Shown here: positions 50,712 to 59,157 of the stretch, in pieces
How the letters are laid out: every line of letters starts with the position of its first letter
Position numbering within the stretch: the stretch's first letter is position 1
Source: Lewinellaceae bacterium
Lineage (GTDB): Bacteria > Bacteroidota > Bacteroidia > Chitinophagales > Saprospiraceae
Assembly: GCA_020636325.1 (NCBI GenBank)
Contig: JACJYC010000004.1
Span: 496,001 to 560,000, forward strand
Direction of reading: 5' to 3'
Length of the DNA: 64,000 bases
Notes under the pieces: generated by a model
What the model saw: only the letters and a program-made list of their open reading frames with translations
The model's database searches: none
What the model was told of the DNA's origin: nothing
Position numbers and translations under genes: made by a program

Positions 50712-52208
50712 ATGGTTGATACAAAACTGGTCCGTATCCTGCGGAATATGATGAATCCTCTTTTGCCTTTATCAGAAAAGGAGCGCCTTCAGCATGTTCA
50801 GAAAATTACCAGGAAGTTGAAGGCCCTGATGATCTCACCTTATTTTAACACACCGGATACCGTTCATAGGTTATTTGAATTTTTAATGGACTTTGCGCCC
50901 GATTTCAATGATCCTGCACTGAACGAGGAAGAGGCGTTCAAATACGTTTTTCCGGAGAAGGTCGGAGATGATTTTGGGAACATTCGCAAGTTAAGAAATA
51001 AATTGCTTGGGCAGGTAGAAAAATACATTTTCCTCGAAGAAATGATGGAAGGGCCCTGGGCCGAGAAATTGGCAATGCTCCGTTTTCTGGGCAAGAACAA
51101 GATGCTGGATGAATTCTATCGCCACCTGAACCAGGAGTTTTACCCCGCCCTTGATTCTCCGGATCTGCCGGAAGGCAATCAGCTGTATTGGCGGTACCTC
51201 GGGGCCCGGGAGGTTAATAATGTGAAATCGGCATTTCAGGACGACGGAAGGTCCGGGCTCTATTTTCAGGAAGCTTCCGATTCGCTCGATCATTACTACC
51301 TCTACCAAAAACTGGTGTATGCCTGCCAAATGCTGAACAGGCAAAACATTGTGCCCCTCGAATCGGCCTTCCAGCTGGGGTTGTTGGATGAGTTTCGCCC
51401 TTTCCTGGAAAAGGAGCTGCCGTTCCTTCAGCAGCCCTTATTTCAGATATGGATCACCGCTTTTAACATGTTGAGAGAAAATGAGGCGGGCCGCCTGGAA
51501 TGGTGGAACCGGTTGAACGATTTGCTGGATGAGCATTTTTCTTTGCTTTCCGCCAACGCCATCAGTTTGATCTACGGCTATCTTCAGAACAATGTCCGCT
51601 ACATCACCCCGGACAAGGAGGCACAGCACCGGGTCTATATCCGGTTGTTCGAGTCCCAGATTGACAAGGAAGTTTTCAAAAATCATTTCACCCTTTCTTC
51701 AGGGAGTTTTTACAATACGATCCAAACCTACCTTTTGCTGGACGATATTCAGGGGGCCGAAACGTCTTTTAACCGGTACAAAGGGATCTTACCGGTGCTG
51801 GGAGAGGACATTTCAGATCTGTGCAACGCAGCCATCCAATTCGAAAAAGGGAATTTTTCTCAGGCGCTTGATATCCTGAACGGGATTCAGGAATTCTCCA
51901 ATCTCCACAATAATGTCAAATTCAGAAGGCTGCTCCTGAAGACCTACTTCGAATTGGGCGGGGAGTATATCAGCCTGGCAGAAGATTCCGTAAATGCATT
52001 CAGGGTATACATCTCCAGGTATGCGGACCAATTGGGCGAATTGCACAGCACGGCCAATCGGGAATTCATCAACATCACCTTCAAATTGCTGCGGATGATT
52101 CCTGGCAAAAGCCATTTGACAGGGCTTGAGGCGGAAATCGGGGCATTCCCCAGGTTGCCGGAACGGAAATGGTTGCTGGCCAAATGCCGGAAACCCCGCA
52201 AAAAATAA
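50712..52208 (+). CDS. Hypothetical helical protein (paralog of window-start gene)
   Basis: Product of 498 residues, mostly alpha-helical, without signal peptide or membrane helix. The N-terminus MVDTKLVRILRNMMNP and the following SPYFNTPDTVHRLFEFLM, then QVEKYIFLEE, parallel the truncated protein at 1-288 (SPYFNKNEALVRFFDLLKPF). Long Leu-rich stretches (about 120-480) such as EKGNFSQALDILNGIQEFSN and YLLLDDIQGAETSFNRYKG suggest a TPR-like or helical-repeat scaffold. Function unknown. A full Bacteroidota promoter precedes it, and its stop meets the inverted-repeat element 52208-52351. Confidence 0.75.
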   Translation: MVDTKLVRILRNMMNPLLPLSEKERLQHVQKITRKLKALMISPYFNTPDTVHRLFEFLMDFAPDFNDPALNEEEAFKYVFPEKVGDDFGNIRKLRNKLLGQVEKYIFLEEMMEGPWAEKLAMLRFLGKNKMLDEFYRHLNQEFYPALDSPDLPEGNQLYWRYLGAREVNNVKSAFQDDGRSGLYFQEASDSLDHYYLYQKLVYACQMLNRQNIVPLESAFQLGLLDEFRPFLEKELPFLQQPLFQIWITAFNMLRENEAGRLEWWNRLNDLLDEHFSLLSANAISLIYGYLQNNVRYITPDKEAQHRVYIRLFESQIDKEVFKNHFTLSSGSFYNTIQTYLLLDDIQGAETSFNRYKGILPVLGEDISDLCNAAIQFEKGNFSQALDILNGIQEFSNLHNNVKFRRLLLKTYFELGGEYISLAEDSVNAFRVYISRYADQLGELHSTANREFINITFKLLRMIPGKSHLTGLEAEIGAFPRLPERKWLLAKCRKPRKK

Positions 52209-52351
52209 ACATGAGCCATCCCTGATTTTTACACGGAAAGATTTTTGACCACGACTTGTCCCGCAAGGCGGGATTAGGCACAGTATAGCACAGTAGTTAA
52301 ATAAAAACCTCCCGTGTTTACCGTGTTACAAAATCCGGAATGACTCATGTT
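52208..52351. mobile_element. MITE-like element with ~30-bp imperfect terminal inverted repeats
   Basis: The left end 52208-52236 (AACATGAGCCATCCCTGATT.. to ACACGG) is the imperfect reverse complement of the right end 52321-52351 (CCGTGTTACAAAATCC.. to ACTCATGTT), with about 25 of 31 aligned positions matching. Inside lies the hairpin TCCCGC-AAG-GCGGGA (52259-52273). The element fills the 157-nt gap between two convergent genes and has no coding capacity. It could alternatively be a bidirectional transcription terminator. Confidence 0.55.
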
Positions 52352-52365
52352 AGGGGTATCCTTTT

Positions 52366-53043
52366 TTAAAACCCGAATCGGCCGGCCTCGGCGTCGATGA
52401 CATACAACACAGTCATGCCGCCGATCAGGTACCAATCCTTGTTATTGCTGAACCCGTTCTTGCTGATGCCCTCCAGGTTGTCCGACCACGCCGGCCGGCT
52501 GCCGATATCCAGGGTAACCGTGACGGCCTTGGTCATGTCCAGGCGCAACCCCAGCGTAACAGGCGTGACCAGGAAAGCGGATTTTTTTTCTTCCTGCTGG
52601 ATGAGCGGCAACCCTTTCAATTCGTAATTGCTGAGGGCCAGCCCCAGGCCTACGCCGATATAGGGGGAAAATTGCCGGTTGAAAAAGCCTGAATTGGCAT
52701 ACCGCGACCGGCCCAACGGGTGGTATTCAAAATTGGCGGCAAATTCCAGGAGGTTGGAATTCATGGTTGCACCGCGCTCTATCCGCCCCAGGTCGCGATT
52801 GTCGGTGCCCGACAGTTTGGCATAAAAAGCGTTGACCTTGAGCGCCAGTTTTGGGTTGAACATATGCCGGAAGACCGCTCCTGTGGAAAAATTGACTTCC
52901 TCAATGTCAAACGGCGATGGGGCCAGATCCCCCTGGTAGGCTGCCAATCCCGCGAATAAACCGACCTCGGAGGTTTTTTGGGCGCTAAGTGAATGGATGA
53001 AGCCCAAACCAACCAAAACGAAAAATAGTAAACGTGAACGCAT
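52366..53043 (-). CDS. DUF6089-like outer-membrane beta-barrel protein
   Basis: Product of 225 residues with signal peptide (MRSRLLFFVLVGLGFIHSLS) and about eight beta strands. The opening EVGLFAGLAAYQGDLAPSPF and FRHMFNPKLALKVNAFYAKL, then RQFSPYIGVGLGLALSNYEL and YLIGGMTVLYVID near the end, match the DUF6089 barrel family of Bacteroidota. Probably an outer-membrane porin-like or structural protein. Convergent with the preceding gene across the inverted-repeat element. Confidence 0.82.
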   Translation of the reverse strand: MRSRLLFFVLVGLGFIHSLSAQKTSEVGLFAGLAAYQGDLAPSPFDIEEVNFSTGAVFRHMFNPKLALKVNAFYAKLSGTDNRDLGRIERGATMNSNLLEFAANFEYHPLGRSRYANSGFFNRQFSPYIGVGLGLALSNYELKGLPLIQQEEKKSAFLVTPVTLGLRLDMTKAVTVTLDIGSRPAWSDNLEGISKNGFSNNKDWYLIGGMTVLYVIDAEAGRFGF

Positions 53044-53387
53044 ACGAAAGAATTTTAGTGATACATAGGATTACAACAACCCGGATGTACGGACATACAT
53101 ACCGGATTAATTCTTGTAAGGAATCGCCTTAGAGACCATGATTTTGACCCAAAGATCGGTTATGGGCGGAAGTGATAAGTTGCTTGCGTGATTGCTTAGG
53201 GATGATGCAATACCCGGGATCAGTTCCCGAAAAAAGGTTTGTAGTTGATCAACTGGAAATCCATCTTGACCTTCCAAATGTAATACTTTTTTTTAAATAT
53301 CATCCGTTCACAGGCGGGAAACTGTAAAAAAGCCGCTAAATTTTCCCCCGATTCCGTACGACCGGATATTGTTAATCTTAATTCAGT
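53044..53387. other. 344-nt gene-free interval
   Basis: AT-rich divergent region between the DUF6089-like gene and the K+ channel gene. A near-consensus -7 element TAAATTTT (53337-53344, one mismatch) lies 43 nt before the channel start. No repeats, hairpins or credible small genes are seen. Confidence 0.6.
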
Positions 53388-54458
53388 ATGCTGAGAAATC
53401 TGAACGGTGGCTGGAAATCGGGTAACAGGTTCGCCCTGCCGAAAAATTTCCTGAGCCTGAGGCTGGCCCTTTGGCTGCTGATCGGCGACCTCGCGTTCGG
53501 CATCGTGGGGTTTTCAGCCCTGGAACAATACAATCTGCTGGATGCTTTCTACATGACCATCATAACCATTTCGACGGTTGGGTTCACGGAAGTTCATCCG
53601 CTAAGCCCCGGTGGTCGTATCTTTACCTCCGGGCTCATCCTGCTCAACATCGGGATCATTTCCTACATCCTGGCCGTTTTTTCATATTATATCATCCAGG
53701 GTGAATTTTTTAAAAACCTCCACCACCTGATGATCGAAAAACAAATTTCCAAAATGCAGGACCATATCATCCTGTGCGGTTACGGCCGGTACGGCAAGGA
53801 GATCTCTCAGCATTTCTATGACCACGGCCTGCCTTTCGTGATCATAGAACAGGACGAATCCAAGATTGACCTGCTTAGAAAAGGTGACGAAAAGACCTTG
53901 TACATCCAGGAGGATGCTACACACGATGAAGCGCTTGTAGAAGCCGGGATCGGCCGGGCAAAAGCCATCATCTCAGCCCTGCCCGATGATTCGGACAATC
54001 TGTTCATCGTCCTTTCCGCCAGGCAGCTCAATCCCCGCATCAAGATCATCAGCCGGGCCAAGGATCCCAAATCCCAGAAAAAACTCTTCAAGGCCGGCGC
54101 CAATCATGTGGTCATGCCCGAGCAGATCGGCGGCTTTTATATGGCTACCCTGGTCAGCAAACCCGGAGCAGTGGAGTTTTTCAGCTTCATTACCAACGAG
54201 TACCAATCCGACATCGGATTTGAGGAAATCGCTTACGATTCAGTGCCCGCCAAATGGCATGGCCGCAGCATCGCCGATTTGCACCTGCGCCGCGAGACCG
54301 GCGCCAATATCATCGGGTTCAAAAACCCGATGGGCCGATACCTGGTCAACCCGGATCCGGATACGGTTTTTGTGCCGGGCTCCAGTTTTATCATCCTGGG
54401 CAGCCAGGGCCAGTTGGAAGCCGTTAGAACCTTTTTCAGTAACAAGGCCGACGGTTAA
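53388..54458 (+). CDS. Potassium channel with RCK (TrkA-N/TrkA-C) domains
   Basis: Product of 356 residues. Two membrane helices (about 20-45 and 80-105) flank the pore loop, with the selectivity-filter region TISTVGFTE (canonical TVGYGD becomes TVGFTE). The RCK N-terminal NAD-binding domain follows (about 125-235; ILCGYGRYGKEISQHF), then the TrkA-C-type domain (about 260-350; IAYDSVPAKWHGRSIADLHL). This is the tetrameric MthK/TrkA-type K+ channel layout in the inner membrane. The altered filter may change ion selectivity. It is convergent with the FtsX permease gene. Confidence 0.9.
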   Translation: MLRNLNGGWKSGNRFALPKNFLSLRLALWLLIGDLAFGIVGFSALEQYNLLDAFYMTIITISTVGFTEVHPLSPGGRIFTSGLILLNIGIISYILAVFSYYIIQGEFFKNLHHLMIEKQISKMQDHIILCGYGRYGKEISQHFYDHGLPFVIIEQDESKIDLLRKGDEKTLYIQEDATHDEALVEAGIGRAKAIISALPDDSDNLFIVLSARQLNPRIKIISRAKDPKSQKKLFKAGANHVVMPEQIGGFYMATLVSKPGAVEFFSFITNEYQSDIGFEEIAYDSVPAKWHGRSIADLHLRRETGANIIGFKNPMGRYLVNPDPDTVFVPGSSFIILGSQGQLEAVRTFFSNKADG

Positions 54459-54499
54459 ACGAAAACCCACGGGGCTCCGCTGTGCTTTAGGACAGGCGC

Positions 54500-56941
54500 T
54501 TACTCCGTCCGGATCGCATCCACCGGATTGGACCGCGCTGCGCGCACCGATTGAAGGCTTACGGTCAGCACGGCTACCGCTACCGCACCCAAAGCGCCGG
54601 CAATGAACAACCAGGGCGACAGCCTGATCCTGAAAGCAAAATCGGCCAGCCAGCCGTCCATGAAGTACCAGGCTGCGGGCGTGGCAATGAGGGCTGCAAT
54701 CCCGACCAACACGGCAAAACGCCGGTTCAGCATCAGCACGATGTCGGGTACCGATGCGCCCAGGACCTTTCTGACGCCGATTTCTTTGACGCGCCTGGAA
54801 ATGGACAGCGCTGCAATCCCGAACAGCCCCAGACAAGCAATAAAGATAGCCAGCAGGGTAGCCAGGCTGACCAGCTGCCCCAACCGCATCTCGGCCCTGT
54901 ACTGGTTGTCGATGTTTTCATCCATGAAGGTAAAACTGAAGGGCTGGTCGCCCGCGATTTTTGGCCAAACCCCTTCCAGGGCATGGATGGCTTCCTGAAC
55001 CTTCCCGGCTTCAATCTTGAAGGAGATTTTCGGATTGGGGGAATCCCCGAACGAATGGTCGCTGGAAGCCTGGAAGATCCCGATAGGATCAAGCGCGATC
55101 ACCAACGGGTCAATGGCCTGGTGGAGCGAGGCGAAGTTGAAATCCCTGGCCAGCCCGATGATCTTGTAATCCTGATAGGGTTCCTGGAGCTGCTTGCCGA
55201 CCGGTTGGTCAAACCCGAAAGCTTTGGCATAAGCTTCGTTGATGATGACGCCTCTTTTGTCGGTACCCTGGTCCTTGGAGAAATTGCGGCCGTCCAGCAA
55301 CTCAAGCCCCATCATCGGTATGAAATGCTCATCTGCGCCGAGTATGTTGAAGCTCCGGAATTTGTCGGACGACTTTTCGGTATACCCGACATTGGCCCAG
55401 CCTTGCGTGCCGAAGGTATGGGTTGATACCGCAATCCCCGTCACGCCGTCCGCACCCGTCAACTCGCTTCGCAACAGTTCGGATTTGTTGATCCCTTCCG
55501 CATACAGCTCGCTCAGCCGAAGGCCGGAATTGTTGTACGGTACGATCAGCACCTGGTCCCGGTTATATCCCAGGTTTTTGTTCTGGATATACCTGATCTG
55601 CTGGTTCATGGCCAGGGTGCTGACGATCAGGATGATGGACAGCACAAACTGAAATCCCACCAGTCCTTTCAGAACCACTTGTTTGTCCCGGATCTTGCCG
55701 CCGAGCGTACCCCGGATGGATTGTAACGGAGAAAATGACGAAAGCACCAATGAAGGGTAAATGCCGGACAAAAGCCCGGTAACCGCCGCCAAACCCGCTA
55801 AACCGGCAATGGTCAGGGGGGTAAAACGGATATGGAGCTGCTTGTCAGCCAATTGGTTGAAATAGGGCATAACGGCCATAGCCAGCAATACCCCGAAAAT
55901 GACGGCTACCGCGGAGGTCAGTACGGCTTCGCTCCAGAATTGGCCCATCAATTGGGGGCGGGTAGCGCCGGCAACCTTGCGCACGCCTACCTCTTTCGAC
56001 CGGGATACCGACCGGCCGATGGCCAGCGTGGTAAAGTTGATGCCGGCCAGCAAAAGGATCAGCAAGGCGATACCGCCGAGGATATAGGGGTATTTGCCGT
56101 CGCTGACAGGCACGACCCCCGGCGGAAAATCGTTATCGAGGTGGATGTCGGCCAACGGCTGCAGCCCCACTTCGTATTCGCCGGGTTTGTAGATCTCCGC
56201 CACCTTTTTATCCATAAATCCGGCAATCTTCGCATTGAATGACGCCAGGTCGTTCTGTTCGTTCAGCAGGATATAGGTTTCACCGAACACGCAGGTCCAG
56301 CAGGTAAAGGCCCCTTCCCGGAATAGGGTCTTGGTATTGTCGAACGGGATGATGAAATCGTATTGGATACTTGAATTGTCCGGCGCGTCCGCAATGATGC
56401 CCTTTACGGTAAACTCCTGCCACTCGCCGTCCATTTGCAGGGAGATGGTTTGTCCCATAGGGTAGGGGTCCCCGAAGTATTTCTGCCCCATCTCCTCGGT
56501 CAACACCACTGTTCTCAGGTCATTGAACAGGTTTTCGACCCGGCCTCTGACCAGCGGAAAGTCGAATATCTTGAAAAAAGCGGGATCAGCCATGTGAACC
56601 GTTTCCATTTCGGAAAACGCCTCTTTTTTAACCATGGTGCCTGCCGTGATATACCTGGCTGCCTGTTCGACTTCCGGGAAGTTATTTTTCAATTCAACAC
56701 CCAATGGGATCGGTGTGACCGTATTGAAAAAGACATCGCCTTTGAAGTGCTCCTTCACCCAGGCGCGGTAGATCCGGTCGCTTTTGGTATGGAACCGGTC
56801 GAAGGACCATTCGTCCGTTACATACAGGGACAGCAACACAAATACGGCGATCCCGACGCTCAAGCCGGTAATATTGATCATGGAATAGCGCTTTTCCTTC
56901 CATAGGTTGCGCCAGGCGATCATGAAGTAGTTCTTCAGCAT
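54500..56941 (-). CDS. ABC transporter permease, MacB/FtsX type
   Basis: Product of 813 residues. An N-terminal membrane helix (MLKNYFMIAWRNLWKEKRY .. GLSVGIAVFVLLS) precedes a MacB-type periplasmic core (about 50-260), FtsX helices (about 285-425), a second periplasmic core (about 440-670) and a second FtsX block (about 690-805; GIAALSISRRVKEIGVRKVL, SVQSVRAARSNPVDAIR-type ending). This doubled permease is common in Bacteroidota and usually needs a separate ATPase (not in the window). Likely role: export of a lipoprotein, peptide or drug. The frame extends to 56977, but ATG 56941 starts a normal MacB N-terminus. Confidence 0.88.
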   Translation of the reverse strand: MLKNYFMIAWRNLWKEKRYSMINITGLSVGIAVFVLLSLYVTDEWSFDRFHTKSDRIYRAWVKEHFKGDVFFNTVTPIPLGVELKNNFPEVEQAARYITAGTMVKKEAFSEMETVHMADPAFFKIFDFPLVRGRVENLFNDLRTVVLTEEMGQKYFGDPYPMGQTISLQMDGEWQEFTVKGIIADAPDNSSIQYDFIIPFDNTKTLFREGAFTCWTCVFGETYILLNEQNDLASFNAKIAGFMDKKVAEIYKPGEYEVGLQPLADIHLDNDFPPGVVPVSDGKYPYILGGIALLILLLAGINFTTLAIGRSVSRSKEVGVRKVAGATRPQLMGQFWSEAVLTSAVAVIFGVLLAMAVMPYFNQLADKQLHIRFTPLTIAGLAGLAAVTGLLSGIYPSLVLSSFSPLQSIRGTLGGKIRDKQVVLKGLVGFQFVLSIILIVSTLAMNQQIRYIQNKNLGYNRDQVLIVPYNNSGLRLSELYAEGINKSELLRSELTGADGVTGIAVSTHTFGTQGWANVGYTEKSSDKFRSFNILGADEHFIPMMGLELLDGRNFSKDQGTDKRGVIINEAYAKAFGFDQPVGKQLQEPYQDYKIIGLARDFNFASLHQAIDPLVIALDPIGIFQASSDHSFGDSPNPKISFKIEAGKVQEAIHALEGVWPKIAGDQPFSFTFMDENIDNQYRAEMRLGQLVSLATLLAIFIACLGLFGIAALSISRRVKEIGVRKVLGASVPDIVLMLNRRFAVLVGIAALIATPAAWYFMDGWLADFAFRIRLSPWLFIAGALGAVAVAVLTVSLQSVRAARSNPVDAIRTE

Positions 56942-57351
56942 GTGGAAAAAGATTGGTACCGGTGAAAAGAAGGTCAAGTTTTATGCCATGAAATGGTTTC
57001 CGGCAATCAAACGCTCTTCCATGGAATTAAAAATAGGCGCCGATCAGCAGGATGCGGCATAATTTTTCGTTTAAGGTGTTGATTTGTAGTGTTTTATAAA
57101 AATGACCCTTGAGTCGGCTTGGGATTTCTCCAAATGAACGTATCGACGCGCCTGGCCGCCGGTTGTTTTTTGGGATTGACAAATCGTTCATAATCGGACA
57201 AGAACTGTGCGGATTTGAACACAGGAAATCGAAAAGCCGGATACTTTAAACCAAATCCGTTTAATCGGTGACAAACCTGCTGCATGGCGCGCCTGATTTT
57301 CTTTTTTCAGGAAGAGCCGGATTAACTTTACCGGCAAATTCTCAGGAAATC
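56942..57351. other. 410-nt gene-free interval
   Basis: Divergent region between the FtsX-type permease and the T9SS protein gene. It holds the probable -7 element TAACTTTA (57323-57330). Short frames here have no family features and one conflicts with the start of the downstream gene. Confidence 0.6.
57323..57330 (+). promoter_or_regulatory. Probable -7 element of the T9SS protein gene
   Basis: TAACTTTA differs from TAnnTTTG at one base and lies 21 nt before the ATG at 57352. The same octamer precedes the OmpA/PD40 gene (61717-61724, minus strand). Confidence 0.4.
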
Positions 57352-59154
57352 ATGACAATCCGGTCTTCCAGGCCAAGTTGGAACAACTTAGACAGCGCGA
57401 AACAGCGGCAGGGTAGGGCGCCCCGCTTGAATTTGCGGCTTTATGCCTTTGCGGCCCTTTTGCCGGCTGCAGGTTTCGGCCAGACACCTTTTTGGCAGGA
57501 AGATTTTTCCAGCCAGACCGCCATTGCAGCCAATTGGCAACTGGGCGGTCAGAACGAAGGCTCCGAAACCTGGAAATGGGACAATCACCCGGCTCTGCCG
57601 ATGCTTGGGCAGGTCGCTTTCGAGGCCTCGACAGCCGGTAATGGATTCATGGTTTTCAATTCCGATCTGAACGGCCCTCATCCGCATGCCGTTACGCTGA
57701 CCACCCCCCCCATCGATTGTTCGGGGCACGATCAGGTCTATGTAGCGTTTCAAAATCAATACCTGTATTACTCGGAGGAAGACGCCGTTGCGGAGGTCGG
57801 GGTCAGTACCGATGGGGTGGACTTCCAATTCCACCAGGTGCTGCTGTCTACCAAGCGGTTTGCTTTTGAGGTCCCGGTTGAGAACGTTTTTGTGCCTATT
57901 CCGGAAGCGGCAAACCAACCCGCAGTATACCTGCAATTCAAATGGATCGGCAATTTTGAATATTTCTGGAAACTGGATGATCTGGCCCTGTTCGATGAGG
58001 ATCCCCGGCCGGCAAACGACCTTTTCCTGGATGAAGGCGCCATACCGACAGCGTATGCTACCCCGGTCTCGCAAGCGGATTCCGTATTCTTTGCCGTCGT
58101 GGCCGGCAATGCGGGCAAAACGGTCCAGACCGGCGTAGCGGTGGAAGTCCGGGTATTGAGAAACGATACTTTGCTGTTTGATCTGTCGGAGCAGATCCCC
58201 GATCTGGCGCCCGGCCAGCAGGATACTGTCTTTTGGGACAGTAAATTCCTGCCGGACCGGCGAGGCATTTACAAGACCATTTATTCCGTCAGTCAGGACC
58301 AGGAAGAACTCTGGCCGCCGGACAACCGGCTACAGTTCCAGTTCGTGGTGACCGAGGCATTGTACAGCGTGGACAACGGCACCCTTGTAGATGCCATACA
58401 ACCGCCCGGGCTGGCCGATCCCTTCTGGGAGGTTGGGAATTATTATCATGTAAAAACAAGTGGATTCCGGGGGGCAGAAGGTGTTTTTTCAATCGCATCC
58501 GTAGATAATGCTCATATCGGGAAGACGGTCGGATTGCATGTCTACCAGGTAATTCCGGATGATGATCCGTCCGATTTCACCGACGGCGACCTGTTTCCGG
58601 TGGGCTACGGTGAATACACGTTTCATTCCGGCGACGCAAGTTACGACCTGTTTACGGCCCCGCTCTATAATTTTGACGACAACGAACCCGGCATTTCCCT
58701 TCAGGCCGGATCAGATTACATTGTTTCCCTTACCCTTACGGATGATTTGTTTATTCCTTATTCGGTCCGGCGCCAGTATTACGATATCGCCACGGTTGTC
58801 CGGAACGGCAAATGGTTCCTGGGCGGTTTTGGCGCTGATGTGGCCGCCATGGTCAGGTTGGAGATCACGCCTGAGGTCAGCGCCACCCGCTCACCTGAAG
58901 CCGGGAGCGAAGGGCTTTTGGTCTTTCCGCAACCTGCTGCCGGTTTCTGCCGGTTGAAATGGCAGGACCCGCCGACCGGCAAGGTGCATGGGGTGATCAT
59001 ATCAGCGGGAGGCGCATTGGTCTCCGGCTTTGTGCTGAATCCGACCGCTGATGCGGAATTGAACCTGGCCGGATTACCCGACGGACCGTATTGGCTGCAC
59101 TTGACGGACGGCACAAAAAGGTGGGTCCGCCCCTTAATGATTCATCACCCTTGA
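57352..59154 (+). CDS. Secreted protein with T9SS type A sorting domain
   Basis: Product of 600 residues. An N-region MTIRSSRPSWNNLDSAKQRQ precedes the signal core RLYAFAALLPAAGFGQ. The first domain (about 50-220) has jelly-roll features (FWQEDFSSQTAIAANWQLGG, VYVAFQNQYLYYSEEDAVAE). Further beta domains (about 225-500) include IYKTIYSVSQDQEELWPPDN. The C-terminus is a type A sorting domain (LLVFPQPAAGFCRLKW .. YWLHLTDGTKRW). It is likely secreted or cell-surface; no enzymatic signature is seen. The upstream GTG start (57268) lies before the probable promoter and is rejected. Convergent with the OmpA/PD40 gene, 3 nt apart. Confidence 0.82.
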   Translation: MTIRSSRPSWNNLDSAKQRQGRAPRLNLRLYAFAALLPAAGFGQTPFWQEDFSSQTAIAANWQLGGQNEGSETWKWDNHPALPMLGQVAFEASTAGNGFMVFNSDLNGPHPHAVTLTTPPIDCSGHDQVYVAFQNQYLYYSEEDAVAEVGVSTDGVDFQFHQVLLSTKRFAFEVPVENVFVPIPEAANQPAVYLQFKWIGNFEYFWKLDDLALFDEDPRPANDLFLDEGAIPTAYATPVSQADSVFFAVVAGNAGKTVQTGVAVEVRVLRNDTLLFDLSEQIPDLAPGQQDTVFWDSKFLPDRRGIYKTIYSVSQDQEELWPPDNRLQFQFVVTEALYSVDNGTLVDAIQPPGLADPFWEVGNYYHVKTSGFRGAEGVFSIASVDNAHIGKTVGLHVYQVIPDDDPSDFTDGDLFPVGYGEYTFHSGDASYDLFTAPLYNFDDNEPGISLQAGSDYIVSLTLTDDLFIPYSVRRQYYDIATVVRNGKWFLGGFGADVAAMVRLEITPEVSATRSPEAGSEGLLVFPQPAAGFCRLKWQDPPTGKVHGVIISAGGALVSGFVLNPTADAELNLAGLPDGPYWLHLTDGTKRWVRPLMIHHP

Positions 59155-59157
59155 TGA

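Noticed and set aside
57094..57285. Minus-strand frame of 63 residues in the permease-T9SS gap
   Set aside because: No family features or promoter, and it overlaps the region upstream of the T9SS gene start; treated as chance.
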